Source of the DNA: Asticcacaulis endophyticus | GTDB lineage: Bacteria > Pseudomonadota > Alphaproteobacteria > Caulobacterales > Caulobacteraceae | Direction: 5' to 3' | NCBI RefSeq assembly: GCF_014652575.1 | Contig: NZ_BMZB01000003.1 | Location: 372,001-436,000 of the forward strand | Length of the DNA: 64,000 nt | Shown here: positions 44,901-53,680 of the stretch, one piece after another | Numbering within the stretch: the stretch's first letter is position 1 | Layout of the letters: each line of letters starts with the position of its first letter | Notes under the pieces: model-generated | What the model saw: the letters and a program-made list of their open reading frames with translations, nothing else | Told to the model about the DNA's origin: nothing | Database searches by the model: none | Translations under genes and position numbers: made by a program

Positions 44901-47900
44901 TGATCGCCGGACGATAAGCGCAGTACGGTGCCCTGATCCAGCACACCATGAATGGTTATGTCATCATTGAGTTCTGTCGGTGTGCCGTTGTTGTCTATGA
45001 GGGCCGCGATATTCGCCAGCACCCGCAGATCGCCGGACACGCCACTGATTTTGCCGCGCGTTTCAAGCTTTGCGCCATCCTTGACGTCGATATTACCGGT
45101 AGAGGCAAACAACAGTTCCGGGCCAAACAGCACAGAGCCCGTATTATCGACAACGATGTCCGTCCCCGATACCGACAGCTCCATATTGACCGCACCTTGC
45201 TGACGGGTACCGCCGATCAGGAGACTGTCCGCCCCAAAGGCCGACAACTGGTCGCTCTTGAGTACCAGATAGCCGTCATATTGCGACAGGTCGGTATTGG
45301 TCCCGGCCACCACAACTTTCGACGACGCGATGTCGGCAAAACCACCGCGACCGCCACTGGCTGCGCCAGAGGTCAGCTTGCCGTTAAGTTCAAGGCTTTC
45401 GGCCACTCTGAACACCACCGAACCGCCATCCAGCGGTATACGCGGCACTTCGCCGACCGGACGGTTGGTGCGCAGGGCTTTCTTGAGGAACGCATCCGAC
45501 ACAAAGAAGGTATTGGCGGTCGTCTCACGATAGAATGAGCGCGTGCGCATCGTCTGGCCCGACATAACGTGGAAGCCCTGGGTGCGCTGATCACGCGCCC
45601 CGGAAGCACCTGAGACCACATAACCCGCCTGAACGGATGAACCATCCGTCAACGACCGGCTGGTGCCCAAGCTGGCATCGACAAAGCTGCCGCTATAACG
45701 ATGCTGCGCCGTGACACGGTAAGCACCCGGCATCAGCGCATATTCCGCCGGCAACAGGCTGTAGTAGCCCGCCTTAAGTCCGGAACCGCCGGACAGGTAA
45801 ACCTTATCGCCCGCGCCGATTTGCGATGAACCAAACCCCAGAGGCGCTATATTGCCCTCAAAATCAGGGATGACCGCATAGATACTGCCGGGGTCTGTGA
45901 CCCAATTATAATCGACGTCACGATAGCCGGTCAGCCAGTCAAGCGTCCCGTTCACACCAGGAACGAATTCGCGGGCAAACAGATCACCGCCACCGGAGAC
46001 ATCTATCTCGGACCCCGTTTGCAGATCGACCTTATCTGCGGTCAGGTTCAGCGCTTTGGTCGGAAGGGTGGTCAGTTCAAGACCGGTAAACGGATCGGTC
46101 CAGGTATCGCCGTTGGCCGTATAGCCATAAGGGATCGACTTGCCGTCGCCGGAAACCGAGGTCAGGCTACCTGCCTTGAAGATCAGGTCGCCCGATCCTT
46201 GCGTGCCATTATCATAGGCCTCAAGGGTCAGGGTGCCCAAGGGCGAGCGCAATGTGCCGCCCTGAATGATGGTCGGCGCTTTGAGGGTGAGTTTAGCGGC
46301 CGCTTCATAAGGGCTGTCATTGATCAGCCCGCCGTCATCCTGAGCCAGAATTTCAATAGCCGTATCGGAGGTTACCGAGAAAATACGGCCCGTACCGGCA
46401 TAGACCTGATCAGCCTTAAGCGTCAGCTTTCCGGCCGAGTACAAAGATCCCGAAGGCGCCTGATTTGGCGCAAGTCTGATGCCTGCGAAACGAATATCGC
46501 CACCGGAATTCAGTCGGGTATCCTCAAAGCCATGGAAGCTGGCATTGCCGACCTGAAGCAGGGTGCCCGCTGATACGGTAATGGTCGTACCCTGACCGGC
46601 AGGGTCTATGCCCAGCAGCGATCCATAGCCCGACGTGGGCAGAATGGTCTCGTTCTGTCCCAAAACTACGACACCCGCTTCAAGCCGCACGGTTGAGCCG
46701 GTGTTGCCGACAATCTGGCTGGCGTTGATGTTGAGGGTGTCAAAGATATAGGAGCCGTCAGCCTTTTTACCGCCCAGGTTGACATCGCCGTTAAACACAA
46801 CACCCGGAGAGGCGTTAATGGTCAGAGCCGAGAAGCCACCCGCCGCAATCTTATCCGGAGACAAGGTGGTGACGATCGGCGCTTCGGTTGACGGCGGCGG
46901 TGGCGAATAGCCCGCCAGCGTAAACAGTTCTACCAGTGCGTTCGGAATATCCGGCCCGCTGCCGCCACCCCTTGAGAACGCCTCACCAATGATCAGCATC
47001 GGCGCCGGTCCGGCGGCGGCCGCACCATAGGCATCAAACAGGGCGACGACCTCAGCCCGGTTATTGAGTATGTAGCCCGGCGGGAAATCGAGCGGCCCGA
47101 CAACATATTCCCAGGCAATCGTGCTCAGATCGATGCCGTAGAGGCTGGTGATCGGATTAAAGTCTTTGTCGGTGACATAGCCCCACTCGACATACTGTTC
47201 CAGTTGCTCAAGCACCTGCGCCGGCGTATAGCCGCCGGGCGTGCCGCCGCCGCCCATCTGAACGGTCCAGTTCAGCGTCAGGCTGCCGCCGCGGGCACCG
47301 GCACCACCGGCATTAGCCTTATAGGCCGTATCATTGATCGCCAGACGCTGACCATTGATTTCGATAGCGCCACCATTGGAGGCAAGCGTCACCGGGACAT
47401 ACACCCCTGTGCGGTTGCTGTCCTGAAGATCGAAGGTCGCCGACGTACCCGACACATCCAGCTTTGAGCCTTTGTCGAGCTTGATCTCATTGGCGGTCAG
47501 CGTGATCTTGCCGCCATCATAAATCTCACCACCAATCAGCTCACGGCCTGCCACGACATTGCGTGAGGTGATCAGCGCCACACCCGGCGCCAGAAGACTG
47601 CCGGTGTCCGTCACATGAACAAAGTTACCGGTTGCCGTATCTGATGCCAGGCTAATCGCGCCAGCAGGTGCCAGAATGGTCCCGGCGACGGTTGTATTAC
47701 CGCGCAGAGAAATCTTGCCGCCCACCTCCGTGGCCAACAGACTGCCTTCACCGATGCGGACGTCGCCGAGGGCGGCCCCCGCCGTGACGCCCTGAGCGCT
47801 GAGGTTGATGGTCATGCCGCCACGCAGGGACGGACTGCGTAATTCAGGCGCCAAGTAGCGGGCTTCGGCGACATCATAGATATCGGTACCCGACGGTGCC

Positions 47901-50900
47901 CAGAATGCGGGCGGCTTACCGCTAAGCGGTGCCGGCTCTTTCAGTTGAAGTGACGCACTGGTGGCGTGAACCTGCACACCGTCCATCAGTTCGACCGACT
48001 TACCGATCAGATTGATCGCCGAGAACCCGCTGTTTTCAAAGAAATCCGGTGTAAACAAAAGCGGTGGCCGACCGGTTGCCGCCTCATCAGCAACAGGTAG
48101 CGCCGCCCCGATGATGATATCATCGCCGGAGCGTAAGCTGAACGCGCCATTGCCGCCCAGACCGTAAGCCCGCGCATTGGATAAGCCGCTAAGATCCAGT
48201 TCATCCTTCTCAGCCAACAGGGCATTGATAGTGAGATTACCCCCCTTGCCACCATTGAGTTTACCACTGCGCTCTACCCACGCGCCGCCGCTCATGTCCA
48301 GCACGACCGTGTCCGGCAGCACCAGTCCGACATTATCGGCATTATTCAAAATATCGCCGTTGGCCGACAGCGTGATGTCCCCGCCATGGATACGCGGCAG
48401 GGTATCAAGGGCTATATACTGATCGATTTCGTAATCACTGTACCATGACCCGCGCGTGTCGATCTTGGTGCTACCGCCCAAGGTCAAGCCCATACCGCTT
48501 AAGGATACGTCACCGCCTTCGGTGCGGATGGAACCCAAAAACTCGATGCGCTGATCCGCCGCCAGACTAAACGAGGCGCCGTTTTGCAGGTTCAGGGTCA
48601 CACCAGCTTCAACCTGAACGGCGGTATGATCACCGGAAACACCGCCCTGATTAAGGGTATAGCTGCCCATGGTGGAGCGGTTGAAAAAGTCCGCCGACGT
48701 TAAGGTGGTGTTGCCGCTGCGTGCTCTATCGCTGCTTACCGGATCGGTTTCGCGATCAAATTCCACACCAAACAGCTCGCCGTAGGTGTCGCTCAGTTTA
48801 TCCGTAAAGCCAAAATTGGCGTTGAGTGCCGTTTCGCGCGCGGTGATCAGGATATTGTTGCTGACGTACTCGCCCTCAGATTCCCCGGCATTGTTGAGGA
48901 TAAACGCCCCGCCCACAGGAATTGTGCCGCCCTGACGTTGATACCGTCCCGTGACCGTTTCACCTTTCAGTGTGCCTTGCAACACGCTGTCGGGGGCCAT
49001 GATGTCAACCGTACCGCCTTTGCCACCATGCTGGTAGCTGGTCTCGAACCGCCCTTGGGTCGCCGTCATTAGCGGAATATTGTAGGTGGTTTGCTTGCCC
49101 CACTTGGTATCGTAAACCGTCCATTGATTGGCCAGCCCCATGTAGAGCTCATCTGGGTCAGCTTCGCGGATATCGATGATCGAGCCATCCAGACGACGCA
49201 ATAAGGTCGTATAGACATAGCCGTCCTTATAGGTCGTCACCCCGCCGGATACGTCGATGACGGAGCCCGACTTCATAATGAAGTCATCGCCGATATCCAT
49301 GTTCAGCGTGCCGCCATTGGTCAGGAACTGACCCAGCGTGCCTTGTGACAAATTATCAAGGCCCTGCCAGTTGGCCAGATTGGTGCCATAGCGGCGATCG
49401 ACGGAGATTTCCTGACGATACAGCGCGCCGTCACGTTGCAGCGGCGAGTCCGCCAGTTGCGCAGCATAAAGCTTACCCGCTACCTGATGGTAGCCCATCT
49501 CAAGCGTGGTTTCCCACCCCGACAGATCGATGGTCGCCCCGCGCTCCATCAAAAAGCGCGTGCCGTCCTCGTTGCCCTGATTGGACCCCGCGCCGAGATT
49601 GTTATCAAAGATGTGAGCCCCGGCATCGAGCAGAACATTCATATTGCCGCTAGGCATGTGAATGATCGAATCTTCCTGCATGTGGACGCTGCGGGCGTTG
49701 ATCTTGATCTGGCCAACGCTTTGGGCCCCGGATGAAACCGGAATGGCATCAGTGGAATCGAGGTCCGGCGTGATCTGGGTCAGGCTGCCCTTGCCGAACA
49801 CGACCGTACCGTGGCCGGGGACTGCGGTGGCGCGATTGTCAGATTCCGTACCAGGTCCCCCACGCCAATCCCAAACCGACGCGAACAGGCTGATATCGCT
49901 ACGGAACAGGGCTGTGGAGGTCATATCGATGGCCCCCATTTGCTCCAGATTCAGACCGCGCATCACCACGCTGCCACCACGCTTGGAGCTGATTATGCCC
50001 TCGTTGCGCGCGGTATAGGTTTGCGCGCGCTCAGCCTCAATAGTATGAATATAGGTCTCAATCAGGCTTGGATTATAAACATATTGCGTGCCGTTAAAGA
50101 CATAGCCACCGGACCAAATCTTAGTGTGATCGGCGGTGCTGAGGTTTTCGTTCAGTGCGACATTGCGACCCAAAAGAAGAGAGTAAAAGGCGCGCCATTC
50201 TTCGGTGTTCGCTCTTTGCGGCGGTTTGTCCCAAGACGTAAACCCAAGCGAATTGCCCAAGGGATATAAAGCCCCCACATAGGCATCGAGCCGGCCATTA
50301 CCGGCGGCGAGCATCCCGCTGCCGGCCGGTTGCAGCCAGACGTTTTCACCGGCGGCCATAATGACCTGGCCTTCGTCCTGTATGTTAATCTGGCCAAAAT
50401 TGGTGACCTTTGGACCAAACAACATGACCTTGCCGAACTTGCCCGTCGTGACTGAGCCGGTCTTACCGATGGTGACATTGTACTTCAGCGGGTCATTGGC
50501 ATCGACGATTTCGGGACCGCCATTCATCAGCTTGTAGTAGGGGGCATTAAAGCCGTATTGGTTATCACCAAGCCCTACAATCGCGTCTTTCCACCCCAGC
50601 GGATTATAGCCTTCACCGTTCGGATTGAGGCCCCACCCGGCAAAGCGGGTATTGGTAAAGGTCGGGTTCATGATCCCGCCCTGCTCTTGGCGGCGGGTAT
50701 AGGAAATCAACCCGCCGGTTGCCGAGTTCTGATCAGGGTCACCTAAGAACTGGTCGTTACGCATGAACAGCGACGAGAGCACGACCTGCTGAGCGTTGAT
50801 CTTGCCGTCAACCACGAGGCCGCGTGGCGCAACCAGATAGATGTGGCCGTCGGCTTTGACATCACCGGCCAGAACGGTTTTGTCGACATTGTAAGACCTG

Positions 50901-51556
50901 TTGAGGGCGACCCAATCTGTTTTTTGTTGCTGGAACTTGAGGACTTCACCGGCCTGCAAGGACATGTCGGACCAGTCGAGGATGGCTTTTTCTTTGGACT
51001 GGACAAGGGTTGTGGTTTTGCCGTCGATCAGGACGTCGGAGATGCCCTGACCGGTGACGAGGGTGCGGGTGTTGATCTTGGCGTCCTTACCGATGAGGAC
51101 GCCGTTGTCGTTGAGGACGAAGACCTTACCGATGGCCCTGATTTCGCCGTTGATTTCGGCGGCCTGATTACCGTGGACGCGGTTAACGGCGATCCAGTCA
51201 GCCGACTGCTGCTGGAACTCCAGCACTTCGTTGGTTTGCAGACGGAAGTCTTCCCAGTCGAGCAGGGCCTTGGCCTGGGTCTGCTGGATGGTCATGAGCG
51301 CCCGACCGTCCACGTCCGTGCCGATAACCGGGGCGTTGGCCCCGGTCCACTGAGCGACCTGCGCGTTTGGCCCGGTGCCGATGATACGTCCGGCCTGGAT
51401 GCCCACCATGTTGGCAAAGGGTTCCGCGGCAAGGGCGGGCGAGACACTGGTGGACGAAACGCTGGCGGCCAGAGCCAGAACCATCAGGCTGGCGCTGGCT
51501 TTAAGCCGGCGTGAACCGGTCAGACCGGTACGGGCGGAGGCGGCGATGCGGGACAT
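38978..51556 (-). CDS. Giant filamentous-haemagglutinin-like TPS exoprotein (TpsA) with C-terminal STN domain
   Basis: A 4192-residue two-partner-secretion substrate. A long signal peptide (residues 1-43, ending SPALAA) is followed by a TPS/haemagglutination-activity domain (about 45-265), with NDNGVLIG and APRGLVVDG at the positions of the NPNG-type motifs. Within it the block ALLDWEDFRLQTNEVLEFQQ (from residue 97) recurs as AILDWSDMSLQAGEVLKFQQ (from 191). The next ~3500 residues are Gly/Ser/Thr/Asn-rich beta-helix repeats. A more ordinary segment around RDAEYDRAKG/DNERYNTTFRGYKA resembles the DUF3739 region of such proteins. The last 76 residues (4117-4192; 38981-39208) are an STN domain: IDFKLPSLMLDDAIRSVGQF, MTIIYDSAVL, ALSGKMTAGEALERLLKNEG. 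STN domains normally sit at the N-terminus of FecA-type receptors or in secretins, so a C-terminal one here is unusual. The partner TpsB is encoded upstream in the operon. No frameshift was found. Confidence 0.93.
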   Translation of the reverse strand: MSRIAASARTGLTGSRRLKASASLMVLALAASVSSTSVSPALAAEPFANMVGIQAGRIIGTGPNAQVAQWTGANAPVIGTDVDGRALMTIQQTQAKALLDWEDFRLQTNEVLEFQQQSADWIAVNRVHGNQAAEINGEIRAIGKVFVLNDNGVLIGKDAKINTRTLVTGQGISDVLIDGKTTTLVQSKEKAILDWSDMSLQAGEVLKFQQQKTDWVALNRSYNVDKTVLAGDVKADGHIYLVAPRGLVVDGKINAQQVVLSSLFMRNDQFLGDPDQNSATGGLISYTRRQEQGGIMNPTFTNTRFAGWGLNPNGEGYNPLGWKDAIVGLGDNQYGFNAPYYKLMNGGPEIVDANDPLKYNVTIGKTGSVTTGKFGKVMLFGPKVTNFGQINIQDEGQVIMAAGENVWLQPAGSGMLAAGNGRLDAYVGALYPLGNSLGFTSWDKPPQRANTEEWRAFYSLLLGRNVALNENLSTADHTKIWSGGYVFNGTQYVYNPSLIETYIHTIEAERAQTYTARNEGIISSKRGGSVVMRGLNLEQMGAIDMTSTALFRSDISLFASVWDWRGGPGTESDNRATAVPGHGTVVFGKGSLTQITPDLDSTDAIPVSSGAQSVGQIKINARSVHMQEDSIIHMPSGNMNVLLDAGAHIFDNNLGAGSNQGNEDGTRFLMERGATIDLSGWETTLEMGYHQVAGKLYAAQLADSPLQRDGALYRQEISVDRRYGTNLANWQGLDNLSQGTLGQFLTNGGTLNMDIGDDFIMKSGSVIDVSGGVTTYKDGYVYTTLLRRLDGSIIDIREADPDELYMGLANQWTVYDTKWGKQTTYNIPLMTATQGRFETSYQHGGKGGTVDIMAPDSVLQGTLKGETVTGRYQRQGGTIPVGGAFILNNAGESEGEYVSNNILITARETALNANFGFTDKLSDTYGELFGVEFDRETDPVSSDRARSGNTTLTSADFFNRSTMGSYTLNQGGVSGDHTAVQVEAGVTLNLQNGASFSLAADQRIEFLGSIRTEGGDVSLSGMGLTLGGSTKIDTRGSWYSDYEIDQYIALDTLPRIHGGDITLSANGDILNNADNVGLVLPDTVVLDMSGGAWVERSGKLNGGKGGNLTINALLAEKDELDLSGLSNARAYGLGGNGAFSLRSGDDIIIGAALPVADEAATGRPPLLFTPDFFENSGFSAINLIGKSVELMDGVQVHATSASLQLKEPAPLSGKPPAFWAPSGTDIYDVAEARYLAPELRSPSLRGGMTINLSAQGVTAGAALGDVRIGEGSLLATEVGGKISLRGNTTVAGTILAPAGAISLASDTATGNFVHVTDTGSLLAPGVALITSRNVVAGRELIGGEIYDGGKITLTANEIKLDKGSKLDVSGTSATFDLQDSNRTGVYVPVTLASNGGAIEINGQRLAINDTAYKANAGGAGARGGSLTLNWTVQMGGGGTPGGYTPAQVLEQLEQYVEWGYVTDKDFNPITSLYGIDLSTIAWEYVVGPLDFPPGYILNNRAEVVALFDAYGAAAAGPAPMLIIGEAFSRGGGSGPDIPNALVELFTLAGYSPPPPSTEAPIVTTLSPDKIAAGGFSALTINASPGVVFNGDVNLGGKKADGSYIFDTLNINASQIVGNTGSTVRLEAGVVVLGQNETILPTSGYGSLLGIDPAGQGTTITVSAGTLLQVGNASFHGFEDTRLNSGGDIRFAGIRLAPNQAPSGSLYSAGKLTLKADQVYAGTGRIFSVTSDTAIEILAQDDGGLINDSPYEAAAKLTLKAPTIIQGGTLRSPLGTLTLEAYDNGTQGSGDLIFKAGSLTSVSGDGKSIPYGYTANGDTWTDPFTGLELTTLPTKALNLTADKVDLQTGSEIDVSGGGDLFAREFVPGVNGTLDWLTGYRDVDYNWVTDPGSIYAVIPDFEGNIAPLGFGSSQIGAGDKVYLSGGSGLKAGYYSLLPAEYALMPGAYRVTAQHRYSGSFVDASLGTSRSLTDGSSVQAGYVVSGASGARDQRTQGFHVMSGQTMRTRSFYRETTANTFFVSDAFLKKALRTNRPVGEVPRIPLDGGSVVFRVAESLELNGKLTSGAASGGRGGFADIASSKVVVAGTNTDLSQYDGYLVLKSDQLSAFGADSLLIGGTRQQGAVNMELSVSGTDIVVDNTGSVLFGPELLFASTGNIDVKDGAKLETRGKISGVSGDLRVLANIAALIDNNGTPTELNDDITIHGVLDQGTVLRLSSGDQVDILRDTDAVNAANALRNDPAALALVNSQRADRGLAPLDLSQGLLNIADGASLKSGRSVALDATNNTLLGSLVTLETQQLSASASRVSIGAVPAGTEGLIFADGSLGALARAADLTLKSYSTLDLYGGVTLAATGALRLDAGEVRVIDANNQPTTLKAQTLTLTLTHTGSGKSVATTGSASLNLDAKNVYFEGNDKWLSGINTLNITASERVIGRDDSTLYIPGALSVTAAGLTTESGARLFFDATGAINVTSTANATLPAFQSFGGTLGLTGASVNYAGQSRLTGGTINLQARAGDVVLAQGAVLDVTSNASQFFDKTVGVGAGSVNLVADLGDVNLGTGSLIDVSGSAAGGDAGTLTIKTGVGEAILNGTLKGTSAAGSRGGSFSLLTQSLTNFGAFNTVLDTGGFRQSRRFEINSGDVTVDGTVNVQDFAVIANDGSVNVTGTVRTTGDNGGRIQVSAAEDVTLSGTGKLLASANAIGGAGGTVIVESTGRNGGQIATQAGSVIDVSGMGEGGRLVRFRAPQVGNDVAIGQLAGTITGARSVLAEGFKVYDGVSIIDQGVITQVSNDATAFMSANGATIRNRLGAGVTLVAGIELRSDSDMELKDAWDLSGLRFDGAAGVLTLRAAGDLLINANLSDGFNGDLLLDGESWAFNLTAGANTQSPDTLAVLTAGQLAAGKGSVKIGGTADTLEYFYDPAYGNENRLYVIGADGRFVNDPSGGREQFLELQRDTATGQYIHPITGELIEKDPVTGDYADTGIYARRPLPWLFGMYRADGSSGNGGLDGNGNPRDDFDAREYQQWDNSTGYHVRTGTGAINVASARDLVLQERASVIYTAGKNAAPLAGFYVPTGSLRISTSNDTPILTLRTVQYGEGGGDVTLRVSGDILASSQTPQLPSGYLFQRRSLDETTGLFASAPDRAYDQTSWWVDYSLFQGGIGALGGGNIAIDAGGDIDNLGVSIPNSGRVTGNTGSGDAIALTLTGGGNLSLRAGGNIKGGVFYVADGEGDLTAGGSFTAGSKARVFYDPSCTFSNSPTCYLHYDPRGKSPEYDVYSMFFTSSGQFDIKSGGDLNIDGVMDPLLAGAVSEYRGWNFLSYTDEASVRLFSAGGDVNVWNNGLNTSIAFYSSGSNVPNPGASPLWYYGRIDAIDDGRDSMAWDLRPSKFSAIAATGDVRVVGGMMLMPSAKGNLELLAGNNVIIGYGTQSEQGRNAERGLDGAYFTSQRDVEKNQRGATIYEGIFMSQADMTYLPTPTNPISFVRNIDRIHLRSAGVGDDFFGGGRNFSVDALPDLHAGDHEPVRIYAAKGDIVTAGRTVMNLPKQAWFQAGGNIYFPSYDIQHNNPNDLSLVRAGKGIYFDISGQFGDSNDGIVDSYGHLTVSGPGRLEVEAGTDIYLPSNSYGISSKRITIEPGAQFWKPEEKAADIAISAGFNQKPSYDAFEDAYLNPEKAGEMADYLKDDTGKSLYLFDREYDRAKGATGEFAVPEPREGLVNYVRRLQGLTPLETRAEEVAYLDTAWTYWKALPSDYKTPYFRSVLFLELRTTGREANDADNERYNTTFRGYKAIETLFPGAQKETIETLAEGESLWKGDFETYASRVISSGGGKIEFVLPGGAMTMANVSALPSETGQPTIDPATGKPVQVYNPTSQRYEDDRGNAQRAGVLTTDGGEINVLTHASVTLNQSRLLTAKGGNVMIWSSWGDIAAGKGAQTSLSPAFFDYGLDLLARMKREPAGLPTGAGIGTLSTQDGTPPADVDLIAPAGVVDAGDAGIRVAGNFNVFAVEILGADNIDVGGVTSGLPIPPAAPPTSLDIGLSSTNDLVAKSLKDAISNVQKDKSIVPPSLIEVKATGSDEEEVCGTDENPCPDDNNVQPQAPVSSAAPSFTPVKVAVRYVEPRIDFKLPSLMLDDAIRSVGQFSGMTIIYDSAVLRNRMAPALSGKMTAGEALERLLKNEGLMAIRVGPRSIRLERVQG
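50894..51277 (-). repeat. Tandem duplication inside the TPS domain of TpsA
   Basis: Residues 94-127 and 188-221 are two copies of one ~34-residue block (shared core DW-D--LQ--EVL-FQQQ--DW-A-NR). They lie 94 residues (282 bp) apart, at 51176-51277 and 50894-50995. Each copy precedes one NPNG-like turn, so the secretion domain looks like a doubled unit. Confidence 0.75.
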
Positions 51557-51613
51557 GGAAGACTTCCTGTAATCAAAAATTATATGGCAAACATATCAGG
51601 GGTAGCAGCGCGG

Positions 51614-52093
51614 TTATTGAGTACCCGCGCCATCTGTTTTGGGCTTGGCCAGATCCTGTTCCATGCGGGCCTGAACGCTGGGCGCAAGGGTGGTGTCGTA
51701 GACGCGGGCTGCGCGCAGACGATCCTCATAGGACTGCTTGAGGTTTTCCATCTTGACGCGACTGGCCTGAACGAAGGGCTCTAACGAGCGCTTGCTCAGA
51801 CCCTTGTCGGCGATCTCAGACGCGATGGCGTAAAGCTCGGCATTGCGCTGAACCCCAAGGGCTATCAGTTCGTCCTTGAGAGCCAACTCCGCCCGCAGGC
51901 GCTCGACTTCCTGACGGGCATTTTGGGCGATCGTGGTTTGCTGGTGCAGATCGGCCTCAAGCTGGGTCATCCGCGCCTTGGAATCGACCTGAACCGGGGC
52001 CTTAGCGGCGGTTTGAGCATAAACCGGCGCACCTGAGATCACGGCCAGAGCCGAAGACATCACAAAGAGTTTGGAGAGAAAGGTCATGGTCAT
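51614..52093 (-). CDS. Small exported coiled-coil protein, unknown family
   Basis: A 159-residue protein with a signal peptide (MTMTFLSKLFVMSSALAVIS, cleavage near VYAQ). A charged helical stretch follows (about residues 38-125; QLEADLHQQTTIAQNARQEV and the following LRAEL) that should form a coiled coil. I do not recognise the family. It lies six bases after the porin gene and 57 bp before the TpsA gene. A periplasmic spacer, chaperone or porin partner role is possible from place and shape only. Confidence 0.75.
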   Translation of the reverse strand: MTMTFLSKLFVMSSALAVISGAPVYAQTAAKAPVQVDSKARMTQLEADLHQQTTIAQNARQEVERLRAELALKDELIALGVQRNAELYAIASEIADKGLSKRSLEPFVQASRVKMENLKQSYEDRLRAARVYDTTLAPSVQARMEQDLAKPKTDGAGTQ

Positions 52094-52099
52094 CCCTCC

Positions 52100-53653
52100 T
52101 TAAAAACGGGTGTTGAAGTTGAGTTGCAGGACATCGACCGAGAACGGCAGGCCGTCGATCGAGTCCGACGACAACCAGGTCGCGCTCACGCTTAAGTTTT
52201 TGTAGACACCGTATTCCCCTTCAAGGATGTAGCCTTCGCTGTCGGTGCCGCCGAGGCCGAAGTCGGAGTCGGTAAACACGTCCAGAACCGCATCGGCTTC
52301 GACATGCTTGAAGGCTGCCGCCACCCGCCACTGATTACGCTCGGTGATAACCGGATAACCGGCATCAAAACGGATCTGATAGCCGGTATCGCCGGAGTCC
52401 TGCAGGCCCAGGGCCAGCAGTTCCGCCGTGTCGTGACCCTGGTTTTTGACCACTTCCCCGGACAGGCGGTACTGACGTGGGCCCGTGCCGTAAGTGAGGT
52501 GACCGGTAAACGCCATCAGTTCATACTTGGAGGCCAGACCCGCGAGGAAAGTCGTGCCATCGGTACGCAGATTGACCAGTGAGTTGCCCTTGGACAGGTA
52601 CTTCGGCGCTGACCAGTCGGTCAGGCGCGAGTTCGGCGCATTGACTGTGCTCTGAACATTGCTGAAGTCGTAATAGCTGAGCGCGGCCTTATAGCCGAAC
52701 TGGCTGGCAAACGTACCGCCGACCCCGGCCTGAGCGGCATAGAGATAGCTGTCGTCGTAGATTTCGCGTTCCTGCAACGGCAGAACCGCCGCCGTGCCAA
52801 AGATCTTCAGGCTGTCATTAAAGCCATAATCGCCAGACACTGCCAGACCTTCAAGATTGATGTCCGTATCCCAAACCAGATCGGTCGAATAAAATGGATT
52901 AGGCATCCGGCCCGCCGTCAGGGTCAGGCCCTTGATAGGCTTGACATTGACATAGGCCTGATCGATCCAGATCTCATCTTTGGAGAAGTAGTCGCCAAAG
53001 CTGGTGTTGGTGCTCACCGGGTTGTTGTCATTACCCGACGCCAGACGTAAACCCACCGACACCTTATCATTGATATCAGCCTCGAACTTGAGGCGGGCGC
53101 GGTAGTTGGAACGGCGGCGATCGATGGTTGAGTTCAGCAAGGGGAAGCCGTCAGCGATATTGACGCCACCGGCGCGGTTGATGGCGGCGGCGTTCGGGAA
53201 CACCGGCGGGTTGCCTTCGACCACGATCCCGTTTGTGATGACCGAGGTCGGGAAGTCTTCGCTCTGGAAACGGGCGCGGAAGTCGCCGCTGATCTTAATG
53301 CTGTCCACCCAATCCGGCAGGGTGTTCGGCGCGACCCAGCCCTCGGACTTGGCCTGTGCCACCACTTCCTGCTTGACCTCAGCCTTGATCTGCGCCCGCA
53401 CGGTTTCCGGCACATAAGCCACGTCAATGGTCGTGGAGGCGGTCTTGGCGGCCTCAGCCTCACGCTTGGCGGCATCGGTCTGGCGGGCCTTGGTCAGGAT
53501 CTCCTGAGCCTTGGCATGAGGAATAACCCCCTCATCGACAAGCAATTGCAGAATTTCAATGCCGACATCGCTGGACTGAGCCAGAGCCGGTGAGGTGACC
53601 GCCAGCGACAGGAGCAAGGCGCTGCCGGCAAAAAGGGAGGTACGAAGAGACAT
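52100..53653 (-). CDS. Putative porin (outer-membrane beta-barrel)
   Basis: A 517-residue protein of the putative-porin family. The signal peptide is MSLRTSLFAGSALLLSLAVT with cleavage at ALAQS. A helical segment (about residues 30-110, ILQLLVDEGVIPHAKAQEIL and a charged Ala/Lys run) precedes DWVDSIKISGDFRARFQSED, the start of the barrel, and the chain ends in an aromatic (LQLNFNTRF). The barrel is predicted to be trimeric by family analogy. It lies 27 bp after the TonB gene in the TPS operon, suggesting that the TonB/ExbBD set here serves an outer-membrane uptake or secretion task together with it. Confidence 0.87.
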   Translation of the reverse strand: MSLRTSLFAGSALLLSLAVTSPALAQSSDVGIEILQLLVDEGVIPHAKAQEILTKARQTDAAKREAEAAKTASTTIDVAYVPETVRAQIKAEVKQEVVAQAKSEGWVAPNTLPDWVDSIKISGDFRARFQSEDFPTSVITNGIVVEGNPPVFPNAAAINRAGGVNIADGFPLLNSTIDRRRSNYRARLKFEADINDKVSVGLRLASGNDNNPVSTNTSFGDYFSKDEIWIDQAYVNVKPIKGLTLTAGRMPNPFYSTDLVWDTDINLEGLAVSGDYGFNDSLKIFGTAAVLPLQEREIYDDSYLYAAQAGVGGTFASQFGYKAALSYYDFSNVQSTVNAPNSRLTDWSAPKYLSKGNSLVNLRTDGTTFLAGLASKYELMAFTGHLTYGTGPRQYRLSGEVVKNQGHDTAELLALGLQDSGDTGYQIRFDAGYPVITERNQWRVAAAFKHVEADAVLDVFTDSDFGLGGTDSEGYILEGEYGVYKNLSVSATWLSSDSIDGLPFSVDVLQLNFNTRF

Positions 53654-53680
53654 GGTCAGGTTTCCTTTAAGTCGCGCGGC

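Noticed and set aside
39256-51556. Many open frames of 60-220 codons on the plus strand opposite the giant exoprotein gene
   Set aside because: They are antisense shadows of a GC-rich, repetitive coding strand, have low-complexity translations and no family features or consistent start signals.
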